Below, one piece after another: positions 53,707 through 64,000 of a stretch of DNA of 64,000 nt. Location of the stretch: the NCBI GenBank assembly GCA_020091685.1, contig CM034610.1, positions 25,208,094 to 25,272,093 on the forward strand. Direction: 5' to 3'. Numbering within the stretch: position 1 is the first letter of the stretch; every line of letters begins with the position of its first letter. The notes below the pieces were generated by a model. It was not told the DNA's origin. It did not search any database and was given only the letters and a program-made list of their open reading frames with translations. The position numbers were made by a program, and so were the translations under genes. The DNA comes from Lutjanus erythropterus (taxonomy: Eukaryota; Chordata; Actinopteri; Lutjaniformes; Lutjanidae).

Positions 53707-54381
53707 TCATGCTAATACAACTTTTAATGGATGTTATAATCTGGATGGAGCTCAATAAACACACTGATTTGTTAAAAATGACGAGAACATAGTGTCTCAC
53801 TGCAAGGCCTATTTTCATGCATATTTTCCTCTTTCCTCTGCCATACACACACTCTCTGAATACATATTATTTCTAGTCCCAGCATTGTTTTGGCACCCTG
53901 CAGTGACCCTCTGCTTTATCGGCTCAGGTTGGGAGACAAGAGACCACAGGGGACAAAATAAAAACACTCTGCTGCGTCTAATCTGCTGCTGTGAACACCC
54001 ACAGACAGATTCTCACACAAACACGCAGGCGCACATACCTAAAAGAGCATGCAGCGGTGACGGATATGCAGAGGCGCAAGAAAAACAGGGGATGCCAAGT
54101 GATTAAGCATGAGACACCGAAACACACAAACACACAGGGGTTTCTCCTTAACGGTGCTGTGGATGAGTTCAGGTCAACGCTGGGGTGAACACAGAGAGAG
54201 AGCAGGATGGGTGAAGTGGTGCTCCAGGCTAAATCTAGTCTAGTTTAATCTGCAGGAAGAAGACTGAAGGGACACACTAAGCTAATAGGCACGCCCACAC
54301 ACATGTACAGTTGGGAGAAGAGCAGCAGCCAACGATTATTTTCATTATTGATTAATGTGTCAATTATCTGTTGACAGCCTC

Positions 54382-54546
54382 CCGAGGCTGGGGCTCAGGA
54401 GATAGATCGGGATGCCAATTAATCGTAGAGTTGCTGGTTTGATCCTCAGGTCCTCTCTTCCATGCGTCAAAGTGTCCTTGACCAGGACCACTGATCCCCA
54501 ATTACTCCCAAGAGCCAATACAGCATGGTTCCACTGCCAATTGTGT

Positions 54547-54594
<48 letters not shown>

Positions 54595-54690
54595 CGGTGG
54601 GTGAATTAGGCGCATTGTAAAGTACTTTGGTATAACAATTATTAGGCATACATAAAAGCAGTCCATCTACCATTGTTTTTGTGATTACGT
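54382..54690 (+). mobile_element. tRNA-derived SINE with an expanded (TG)n inside
   Basis: GGCTGGGGCTCAGGAGATAG begins a worn tRNA-like head, and GGTTTGATCCT near 54437 is the B box of an internal pol III promoter (consensus GGTTCGANNCC). The body has GCGTCAAAGTGTCCTTGACC, CTGATCCCCAATT, the (TG)n 54542-54588, GGTGGGTGAATTAGGCGC and TTGTAAAGTACTTTGG, matching a widespread fish SINE in which TGTGTGAATGGGTGAATG precedes GTAAAGCGCTTTGAG. The 3' end is near 54690. Confidence 0.65.
54542..54588. repeat. (TG)n microsatellite inside the SINE
   Basis: TG run with one TA interruption, grown from the TGTGTG word of the SINE body. Confidence 0.95.
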
Positions 54691-55119
54691 ACAGCAACGA
54701 GTTCTTAACTGGTTATGAAACAGTCCAATCCTGACACCTCTACATGACCTACATAAGAAAACAAGACCATCAGTGAGAAGACTGGCTGTTTCTAGACCAT
54801 AATTCTCAATTCCTGATGAGCTCAACAAGCAATGAGCTCAACCTTAAACATGCAGCGTAAAATGCAACATACACACTGATGCACCAGTAATATTAATCCA
54901 AAAACATCAGATTCTTGCTATAAATCTTGCATGTTTTCAGTAAAGGTTAGACTGCATAACTTTTACTTGTAGTTGAGTATTTTTAACGTGGGGTATTAGT
55001 ACTTTTGCTGAAGTAATGGACTTGAATTACACACCTGCTGCACCTGTGTAACTGGCCAATCAAACAACAAGACTATGATGCTATGCAAGCAGCTCTGTTA
55101 GCTTAATGCTAATGTCAGC

Positions 55120-55740
55120 ATGCTAACATTAGGGCTGGGGCGATAGACTTATCTCCCAATTCAACTTTATCACCATAATTGGGTGCTGATTGCAATTCTC
55201 CAGGTATTGTGATTCAATATTAAAATCGCGAAATGCGATTTTTGTTTACTTTTCTAACACAAGACCATAAGAAAAAGGTGATCATTGTTGAAGTTAAGTG
55301 CTACATCTAGCTGGTCCTGTCCATCAAAGAGTGAACTATAAATAAAATATAAAATATAAACATATGTGCTGCCCTCTCCCAGCGTGCAATGTCTCTTTTT
55401 TAACCCTCTGAGGTTGCTGCAGCAGGTCAGTGTGAAGCCAGAGTAACAGACTGAGTTAACAATGTGAAGTCCAGTGAACAGCTAGTAGTTTGTTTCCAAA
55501 GATCAGAGAAACTGTAGGCCTGAAAGTCTGATCACACATGTCAGTTTACGTGAAGCAACTTGAAGTAAAAAAAAATGTTTATGTTAATATTCTGCTAATT
55601 TCTGTTAGCGCGTCAATTGGAATTCCCATTATGTGTTAGCACTGAGCTAACAGACTAAGCCCTAGTTATTCATATAAATTTAAAACATAGATTTGGAATT
55701 CATGAAAAAAAGAATCACGATAATTTAGAGACTCACAGTG
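55120..55740. repeat. Worn repeat with GGGCTGGGGCGATAGAC start and ATCACGATAA end
   Basis: ATTAGGGCTGGGGCGATAGAC, TCAATATTAAAATCGCGAAA and the right-hand AAAGAATCACGATAATTTAG are words of a fish repeat with GGGCTGGGCGAT ends. 44010-44100 (GGACTGGGTGATAAAGC) may be a fragment of the same. Confidence 0.4.
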
Positions 55741-55873
55741 ACAATGCTAACATGCTGATGTTCAGCTGGTATAATTTTTTATCATATACTGGTGATGATG
55801 ATGGCGCGGGATGAAAATATGTACAAAATTTCAAGCTAATCTCTCCAGTACATATTGAGATATTTCAGTGTGC

Positions 55874-55993
55874 AATGAAGACAAAAAAGGTCGGCACACT
55901 GTGGCTCCCTTAAGTGCAATTTATTTCGTACATCCACACAAATCAATTGCACTGAAGGGAGCCACAGTGTGCCGAAGTTTTTTTGTCTTCATT
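55874..55993. repeat. Inverted repeat, ~48-bp arms and ~22-base loop
   Basis: AATGAAGACAAAAAAGGTCG and GGCACACTGTGGCTCCCTT (55874-55922) pair with their near-exact inverse at 55945-55993. The loop carries ATTTCGTACATCCACACAAA. This is the best long hairpin of the window apart from the (AT)n run. Confidence 0.9.
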
Positions 55994-57679
55994 CCAGACA
56001 GAAATATCTCTCTTCATTGCTACTTTTTGTTGATCCAGCTCCGGCCTTTAATGGTGTTTGGATGTGCGGGACAGCTATTCATTGTTTGATATTTCCGTCT
56101 GCACCACAGTGGTGGATCGACTGACTCTGCCATCCCTAAAAGCCGCACCACTAACGCAGCTAAAACTGAAAAATCTCAAGCAAAACTGCAAAATATTTCC
56201 TCTTTAATTGATAATCATTAATTGCTTATTAAAACCTGAAGTAAATCCATATGGCCCAACACCAAAAACAACACAAAAAACCATACATACACACTGATAC
56301 AAATCTAATCCAACAGCTCAGCTACAAATTCTACCTTTACAAACATAATGATGTTCAGTTTTGATTGGTTTAATTTAACTTTAAAATGATTCTCGATATT
56401 GTAGTTTGCAATGTTGTTGAACTGGGCTGCATTATATTAAGAGGTGTTTCTAATATTTTGCTCATTAAAATAATCATTAAATTGCTCAACTCATTTACAA
56501 ACATCAGGGGGAAGAATATTAGAAAAACATTTCAACATAATGAACAATGCAACAGACCTCTTCAGTGGGCGGAGCTTAGCTGGAAGGAAAACTCCAAAAG
56601 CCATATTTAGCTAATTTAATGGTCTGCACGAGTGACAGGCGCTGTTTAAATGAAGTTAAAGGTAAAAGAGAGAAACTTGCATTCAGAAGATTCTGTTTTA
56701 TAATGACAAAAGGGGTGAGGATATTTTCTTGCTTGTGAGTCTATTTTTGTTTTTTTTGTTTTTTTGTGGCTCACATATATCTCTCAGCATTTACCACGTT
56801 TAATCACTGTTGCCCCCAGTTTTTTTGACTGGCAGTCAATAAAACTTGAATTTCACCAACAGCAGCAGGATTTTCGCTTGGTTATGTGGTCTGCTGCTCT
56901 GAGGTGATCCTTGTTTGCCTCCAGTTGGGCCTTAATGATCATGATGTTGGCACTAAAAGGGTCTATGCCACCGATAACTATGACGTCAGTAGTAAACTAG
57001 CTAAAACGATGAAAACTAAATGCTTAGTGAAGGTAGAATGTGTCAGAGCTGTTGTACTGGACTGTACTACATTGCATAGGTGTACAGTACCTAAGAAGTG
57101 GGCAGGGAGTCTGCAGGATGCTTCACGTAGGTCCGAGTGCGGTGGTTGAATTACATACTGTGACATCTGTAAACAAGTGTATGCACTGTCCACTATGGTA
57201 TGTGGCCTCTGCTGACTGATTCAGAGAACGGATAACATTTTGTCAGCCGCCACCGCCGCCCTCTGCTCCTCGCCTTGGATGGGACCGCTTAACCGTCCTG
57301 TTTACAGGGGCTTGACCCAAACGACGCCAACACAAACATACACAGACACACACACAGCGTCACTGCAGCTATATCTGCCGGGCTAATGAACCTCACCGTG
57401 TGCGGGTCTGACCTTAAACGTTGCACGGGAATTGGATTGAACTTGGAGCATTGCGTCTATTCAGGGAGCGAGAGCACGAGAGTATGAAAGGCAATTAACT
57501 GCACGCTCGGCGAGTTAAGGTCACCTTGCTCCGTCAGCTGCTGAGGTCTGGCGGCAGAGAAACCGGCTATTGTAGTGATTTAACTATGTCAGGGGGAAGA
57601 TGATACGTTTATGTTTTATAGAAAATAACAGTAAACCCTCACTCCATACTCAATGATGACATGCTGATGATAACAAACA

Positions 57680-59070
57680 TTAAAGGAATAGTTTGGATTA
57701 TTTGAAATAGGGCTGTGTGATGTACTTATCATTAGTCAGTGTATTACCTACAGTAAAGGTGGTCAGCACACCCCCAATTAGGATACTCAGAGAGTTCGAG
57801 CTACAACAAGCTAAGAAATATACTGCTGAGGACAGGCTCAGTAATAGAAAGTATTTTAGCCACTTTGAAAAGGTCCACCTAAAATAAAATCTATATAATT
57901 TTACAGGAAACTGCAGTTATATAAGCCAAGCATTGCTTTCTCTAAACCAACCAAACTCCATAGACAAAATGAGTAATTTTACCTCACAGAACACAGGAGT
58001 CGCTCATCTTCCGCTGTCTCAATTGGTTGTATTTGTGTGTGTTACTGTGCGACTTCTGCGTCTTAAAAGGATAGTTCTGATTCACAGAAATGACACAATA
58101 ACACAAATAAACAAACCTGTCGAGGGAGCGACACACCAGCGACTCGCGTGTTCTGTGAGGTAAAATTACTGATTTTGCATATGAAGTATGGTTGATTTGG
58201 AGAGAGCAATATTTAGCTTGTATGACGCCAGTTTTCTGTCAGAAACTGTCTCACAGCAAGTTAAAGCTTCGAAAAATATTCTAAATATAGTTTACACTTT
58301 AACTGATGTTGATTTTTTCAGGTGGATCTTTTATTAAAGGAGCAATCTGTAATATATTTAGTGTAATAAATCCTAAAATGTCCATGATATGTCAGAGATC
58401 AAAGAAACATGTAAAGTTGAAATACTCACTTCTCTGAGAACAATGCTGCAGCGCCCCTCTTTGAAATTTCTTTTCCGGCCGATAAAACTGTGTTTGTTGA
58501 GTTCAAATTAATGTAGAAGGAGTAGATGTTTATAATGGTTAAACTGAGCAATATGTTAATGGGGTCTGGCAGGCACTGAGACAGGTAGCCACTTAACTCA
58601 AAGTCCAGATTGTGTATTTATAAGAGCAGTGGGCTTTTGTTTTCAGGATAATGGACTTAACTTTATATTGACAGACAATTGACAGTTATTAACAGGTGAT
58701 CAACTTACAGTGTAGGACTTGTTGTAGCTTGTTATTGTCAAATTATGAGGATTGTGGAGCTCCTGCAGCCTGCAGAGCTTCCTCAAGTCTGGGGAGGAGG
58801 GTGCGGGGGGAAACAACTCGCTTCAACCACAGATTGGATATTAAATAGAATTTCAACCAATTTATACACCATTTATGGCTCCAACTGGCTACAAAATGCT
58901 CCTGAAATACATTTTGTTGCTGACCCTGTCCACAGCAGCACACTGCTTAGCTTCCGTGCTGCTTCTACAAACTGGAGGCGTTCCATCCGCCATCTACTGT
59001 CGCTAACACATTAACTGTCGATAAGTACCTCATACAAACCCGCTACAAATAATCTGAAACATCCCTTTAA
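57680..59070. mobile_element. Foldback element family M1, copy 3 (carries an M2 insertion)
   Basis: Left end TTAAAGGAATAGTTTGGATT, right end AATCTGAAACATCCCTTTAA. The arms meet near 58060-58090 (GTCTTAAAAGGATAGTTCTG). Family M2 interrupts the right arm at 58334-58904, after which the arm resumes with TTTTGTTGCTGACCCTGTCC. Confidence 0.7.
58334..58904. mobile_element. Family M2, copy 4, inserted into an M1 foldback
   Basis: Begins TTAAAGGAGCAATCTGTAAT and ends near TGGCTACAAAATGCTCCTG. It is in the opposite orientation to the copies at 35857 and 49112: TAGAAGGAGTAGATGTTTAT, GTTAATGGGGTCTGGCAGGC and ATATTAAATAGAATT appear in reverse order. Confidence 0.7.
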
Positions 59071-59810
59071 GACAGACTTTCAGCATCCTGCTCATATCCA
59101 GATTACATGTGTGATTCTACTGTCTTTCTGTAATTTGTGTTCTCCATTGAAAGATGGTTAAATTCTAAGCAAATTAGAAAAACTGCAACAAAAGCCCACT
59201 CTAATCTGTTAATAGATGGTGTCTCGAGGCAATCCTCGTCATATTTGGTGGTTAATGAATCAAACAAACTGGAATCCAGAGAACAGTATTTGGGGCAGAT
59301 ATCTGAAATAATAAGTTTGTACTGTGTGCACGATGCAGCAGGGTGCTAGTATGAGTCACGTCTCTAAAAAGAGCCGCTTGAATAAACCTCTCTCAATTTA
59401 TACACCCCCACTGCTACAGCAGCGCTCACATCAAGCACAGGCAGTCCATCAGTCTAATCGCTTATCCACACTGCTTTAGTGCAAACCCATACCTGGGCCC
59501 ACTTTGAACGCTTCAGCAACAGGTTCACCCCCTTTTCCCCTCCCTATCCCTCCGTCTCTCTTCTTTCCGTCTCTCTGCTGCAACTGTTTTCCTCCCTCGA
59601 TTTGGAAAATTCATACCTGTCAAATCAGGTTTAGGTAGAGAAAGCAGGGCATCTGCTGCAGAGCTCAGAGCAGGCCTGTTGTGCCAAGAGCTGTTTGTTG
59701 CACAACTGCCAAAATTCACACGCTGAAAGGTTGCGGTGCAGAAACCGTTAAGAAAGACAAATATTAAACTTAATCTGCTGCATATCAACACAAACTTTCA
59801 ATAAGCTAAC

Positions 59811-60627
59811 TTTAAAGGGATAGTTTGGATTATTTGAAGTGGGGTTGTGTCAGGTACTTATCCATAGCCAGTGTGTTACTGAGAGCAGATGGCGGTCGGC
59901 ACGCCCCCAGTTTGGAGAAGCAGAGAGGAGTACCAGCACAGAAGCTCCTGAAAGTACAGACTTGAAAATGTACTGCTAAAAGTACAAACGATTTGAGTAT
60001 TTGTAAGTCCACCCCTGAAAAGAAAATATCAGTGTAAGCTATATTTAGAATAGTTTTACTGCTTTACCTTGCCGTCAAACAGCTTTTTCTGATGGGAAAC
60101 CCTCATATGCTGCTCTCTCCAAGCCAACCAAACTACAGAGGTAAAATCAGTAATTTTGTCTCGCAGTACACGGGAGCTGCTGGTCTGCTGCTGACTTGAT
60201 TTGTTAGTGTGTTTGTGTTATTGTGTGACTTTGGTGAATTCAAACTATCCCTTTAAAACACAGAAGTCACACAATAACACCAACACACTAAAAGACTGAG
60301 GCAGAGAAAGACCAGCATCTCCTGTGTTCTGTCAGGTAAAATTACTGATTTTGCCTATGAAGTTTGGTTGGTTTGGAGAGAGGAATGTTTGGCTTATATA
60401 ACAGCAGTTTCACTACTAAATATGGCATACACTGCTTTCTGGTGGACCTCTTTAAGTTGCTAAAATACCTTTTGTTGCTGACTCTGTCCACAGCACTTCA
60501 TTGCTTAGCATCTTCTGCTGGTGCCCCTCTCTGCTTCTCAAACTTGGGGCATACCAACCGCAATCTTTTCTAAGTAATACACTGACTACTTCATACAACC
60601 CCACATCAAATAATCCAAACTATTTAA
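59811..60627. mobile_element. Foldback element family M1, copy 4 (complete)
   Basis: Left end TTTAAAGGGATAGTTTGGAT, then TATTTGAAGTGGGGTTGTGT. The right end has ACAACCCCACATCAAATAAT and CCAAACTATTTAA. The arms (59811-60225 and 60240-60627) are inverse to each other, with GCACGCCCCCAGTTTGGAGA answered near 60540. The centre is GTGTGACTTTGGTGAATTCA, then AACTATCCCTTTAA. Confidence 0.75.
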
Positions 60628-62929
60628 GGTATGCTGGAAAATAAATAATTAAGAGCATTTATATACAAAATATAATTAGGTGGGTAGATATCTTATGCTT
60701 GATGGAGAGACACTGATAAATTGTGAATCCAAAGCACTGTGGCAACTAAGGGCAATTTACAGAGAAGTCCTTTGATCTGGTGATCCTGTCTTCCAAAGAT
60801 CTGTCAGTGTGAACATGAACATTATGGAGATGAATGTCAAAACAGATCGAATCAGACGGTTGCTTGTTTGTTCATGTTCCAAAGCATGATCTCACAATAG
60901 AACTGTGTCAAACTCACACACACAGTAAGACAATTAGATTAGGATAAACCCTAACAATAGCATGACTGGCAATAAAAAAAATAAAACTAAAGCAAGTTTC
61001 TGTGTGCCAGTCCTTTATCCTTTAAGTCTTACACAAACCCCAGACAAGTTTTCCCGTAAAGTGACTCCAAGTCACTGTTTGCATCTGGTGACATCATGAG
61101 ACTTGAATGCACTGCCTGGCAAACTCAGAGCACCGTGAAGTTGAAAGAGTTTCAACTTTTTTTTAAAGGAATCCACACAAAAATGAGTCTCTCAGTAATG
61201 TCCAGTGTTTCTCCTAGGTTGACTGCTTTGGTGGGGGGCCGAGGGGAGGTAGGCACTGACCCATACATGACACTTTGGTCTTGAATCTTGAATCAAACGG
61301 GTATAAAACTGTGGGTTTTTCATCACAAAAGTCCCTTGTTTTGTTTGTCAAAAACTTTTATTATGAAGCAGGAAAATCAGGATCCACACTGTGGCTATAA
61401 GCCCGCCATTGGTTGCTTGGCAGCATCCAATATTCATGTTTTCAAAGCCCCCCCAGAAACAACAACAACCTCTGAGCTGCAACCTACATGCTGAAAATGC
61501 CAAATTGGCACCTGGGTCACTATCAGTACAGATGTAAACAAGCTGGCAGCTGTTATCCTTTCTTTTTCTGGGATTCAGATATTTTAATGCCAGGGCTCGC
61601 TTCCCCATGTGCAAATGTTCCACTAAAACCAGTTCCCCCAACACTACTTTGCAAGGTTACTGGTTGCAGCATCCTGTGCTTAGCTCCGCCTATGACAAAT
61701 GTGATTGGTTTAGAGAAATACAGACAAGAAGGGCATCTGACTGTGTGAAGCCAGACCTTTCTCCGAAAGCGAACATTAAATAGTAAAATAAAGCAGACTC
61801 CTGAAAGAACAAACAGTGACACAGGAGAGAAACTAAACTTCAAACCACAGAGATTCAATTAGAAGCTACGAAGGTACCGACAGCTGAACACACAGACACC
61901 TTAATGTCTTTCTCTCCTTCTGCAAGAAAAACAACAGACAAAAAAACAGCCTTACTGTTGGCTTACACCTCCTGCCACACCCGACCCTGCCCTCCAACAT
62001 GCTGGCCCAGGTCAAGACATGGTCAATTGACAACCCCACAAGAATCAACCACATCCTCCACTGCCATCATTATTATTATTATCGTTTATCATCAATATAA
62101 TTTATTATTCTCTTTCCCTCTTTTCTTAGTCATTACTCATTAGCTATTCTAACCACAAACATATCCTGCCTAATCTTTTGTGTCTTATCGTAAAAACTAA
62201 CCAAACTCCACGTCCCAGTTCAATATCAGCTGTTGTTCTGTACTGCACTTGTCTTAATGATAAAATGTGTATGATCTAACATTGTTCAACTGTCTTATGT
62301 GTTTCTCTCTGCTCTCCAGCACAGACATGAGTTGAGTCTTAAAACCAGGGCAAATATTACTGAAATCGCAATATGGCAAAATGCAACATCCAAAATGCAA
62401 AAAAGAAAACAGAAAAATGTGTGAGAGAACAGAATTATAAAAAAGTACTGTAGTGTTCCATAGATGTCCTGGCCTAAACATCTTGTTCTTCAGATGTAAA
62501 AAACACATTTGTTTGGTACAGACCCCAACAAACAGAGAAAGAAGCTGCCAAGCTTTGACTCAACTCAACATATATCTATCTTTGGTTTTAGATGGATTGC
62601 ATTAATAAATTACTCTTGTTGGGGAGTTTTTATTACAGTTACAGTACTGAACAAGTTGTTGTCAACTTGAGAAACATCATCGATTTCTCTTCTGCTCAGC
62701 TCCATGTTCACGCTTTGGTGAATCACCCAGAGCAGAGGAGACCAACCAACACCAAAACATAGTAAGGCTTTAACAATGAGCTAAAATGAAACAAGTACAC
62801 ATAAATTATGCAGCCTAAATATCATAAATAAAATATCTGGTTTCTTTCAAGGGGGCAGGGGGTTTTGTTGGAGGCGTGAGCCGTTCTGCCAAAACAATGG
62901 TACGGGAAACACTGACGTCTAACGCTTAC

Positions 62930-63078
62930 CTGTCTCGCCTCGGGTTCCTCCATGCTGTACTGGGTACCGGCCGGCCCCTCGCTCACTTTGTCTCCCAGAA
63001 GGAAACCCAGGCGCGTCATCAATGTGTTGGCTGCCTCATCCACCGACGGAGGGGGGCCCAGCTCCTGGCTTGACTCCC
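62930..63078 (-). CDS. tanc2: tanc2 window exon 1: N-terminal region
   Basis: This exon encodes about 49 complete residues, beginning after a split codon (GG carried in) with [20 protein letters not shown] and ending in EARQ. The [19 protein letters not shown] block is a conserved landmark of the TANC2 N-terminal region. On the minus strand the acceptor is CTGCAG before 63078 and the donor is GTAAGC after 62930. The end is in phase 0, so the next exon starts with GGT (Gly). The segment is polar and probably disordered, with no enzymatic motif. The preceding coding exon lies beyond 64000 or was not recognised. Confidence 0.9.
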
Positions 63079-63622
63079 CTGCAGAGGCAGAGAGAGACGG
63101 GAGGAGGAGGAGGAGGAGGCAGGAGGTGGAGGGGAGAGAGAAGAGAGAGAAAGAATGTGTGTCAGTGGTGGGTAGAAACAGAACAGAACAGCTTGTTTTC
63201 ACACACACACACACAAAAAAAAAACTTTAAAGTCTTCTTGTCCGCCAACTCTTTACCTGGAAATACTAAACACACATCTGCTACACTTGCTTTGCATAAA
63301 CCACAGCAGAGACAACACACAGACGGATACAGGATACACAGCACCTGCGCTCAGGACAGCGCTGTGAAAACACCCTACCTGAGTTTAGCTCAGAGCTGTG
63401 CATTACCGACACATTCCTCCACAGCTGGACGTCTCTGTCGTGGTGTCTCCTTACATAAACTCAAAAATCCCAAGACACAGCCCTTCTGACTGTTTACAAA
63501 AACCCCTTCGTAAAAAAAAAAGCCTCACACACTGACGACAGCTCGTTCCTTCCGCACCACACATCACTACTGCAGCTCGTGTGACGTAATGAGATACGCC
63601 CTTCACCTGTGTGTGTGAGAGA

Positions 63623-63638
<16 letters not shown>

Positions 63639-63668
<30 letters not shown>

Positions 63669-63669
63669 G
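63639..63669. repeat. (GA)n tract
   Basis: GAGAGAGAGA with one GGG interruption. Confidence 0.92.
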
Positions 63670-63791
63670 CGTGCGACTTTCCAAGACAAAGTGGGTGTGT
63701 ATCCACCTCTCTATCCTGTTTACAGAGAGCTCCAAAGAGAGAAAAGAAAACACCAGGGTGAGAGGCTGCGTGATGATCAGATGATCAAAAA

Positions 63792-63825
63792 CCACACACA
63801 CGCACACACACACACACACACACAC
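63792..63825. repeat. (CA)n microsatellite
   Basis: CA run with one CG interruption. Confidence 0.93.
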
Positions 63826-64000
63826 TTATAAATACACACACTCGTAGAGCTCAGGGAGTTCAGACACAAAATCCCTTAATGACCTCATCTTTTCGCCTGG
63901 TTGCCTGGTAACTTTCCATCCATAACAAACCGTCATCGCTGGTATCATGTTTTTTTTTTACTCAATAACACCTGGCTATCACGGCCTACAGCAGTCGTTC

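Larger units (their letters stand above)
52121..62929 (-). other. tanc2 intron (10.8 kb)
   Basis: Plus-strand order: unique 52121-52710; foldback M1 52714-53706; unique 53710-54320; SINE 54382-54690; worn repeats 54950-55740; inverted repeat 55874-55993; unique 56000-57670; nested M1/M2 57680-59070; unique 59075-59805; M1 copy 59811-60627; unique AT-rich 60630-62929 with a (TTA)n near 62070. No host gene inside. Confidence 0.65.
63079..64000 (-). other. tanc2 intron (start lies outside the window)
   Basis: Low-complexity stretches dominate: GGA/GA-rich 63093-63155, (CA)n 63203-63215, (GA)n 63639-63669 and (CA)n 63792-63825. No upstream coding exon was recognised before 64000. Confidence 0.65.

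Noticed and set aside
54382-54460. tRNA gene
   Set aside because: Only a degenerate B box and poor A box; the downstream body identifies a SINE.

Overview
The window is vertebrate nuclear DNA, almost certainly from a teleost fish. It holds GT-AG introns rich in (CA)n and (AT)n microsatellites, many short foldback DNA elements of the kind common in fish, and a tRNA-derived SINE. One protein-coding gene runs through nearly all of it on the minus strand: the central part of tanc2 (TANC2, a postsynaptic scaffold with a STAND-type P-loop NTPase core and ankyrin and TPR repeats). I placed 14 consecutive coding exons between 63078 and 1. All junctions are GT-AG and all phases agree, giving 2,549 coding bases (about 849 codons) with no stop. 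The 5' end of the gene lies beyond position 64000 and the 3' part (rest of the ankyrin repeats, TPR, C-terminal tail) lies before position 1. I cannot tell tanc2a from tanc2b.

Layout in gene order: exons 1-4 (63078-39177) encode the serine-rich N-terminal region. Exons 5-9 (14450-6025) encode the NTPase, with Walker A at 14257-14280 and Walker B at 8344-8361. Exons 10-13 (4416-378) encode the winged-helix-like and helical linker. Exon 14 (186-1) opens the ankyrin repeats. The exons fall in two groups: a compact block in the first 14.5 kb and widely spaced exons separated by introns of 24.7, 10.7, 1.7 and 10.8 kb.

The introns are where the unusual material lies. The 24.7-kb intron (14451-39176) contains a 9-kb array (22761-31957) of CpG-rich repeat units of two related types, A and B. 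These carry repeated, near-consensus CTCF-type motifs, on the minus strand in the A units and on the plus strand in the B units. Three copies of a separate element (11035-11891, 21192-21960, 50742-51805) are built of degenerate ~54-bp GGTTCT/AGAACC monomers between short inverted termini. Several foldback families share ends starting TTAAAGG and are sometimes nested. CA-rich tracts sit close to the donors of three tanc2 exons.

I saw no second protein-coding gene, no tRNA or rRNA gene, no CRISPR array and no recognisable retrovirus-like or Polinton-like element. Repeat families are described from what can be read by eye. Their names in repeat libraries, and their ages, were not checked.
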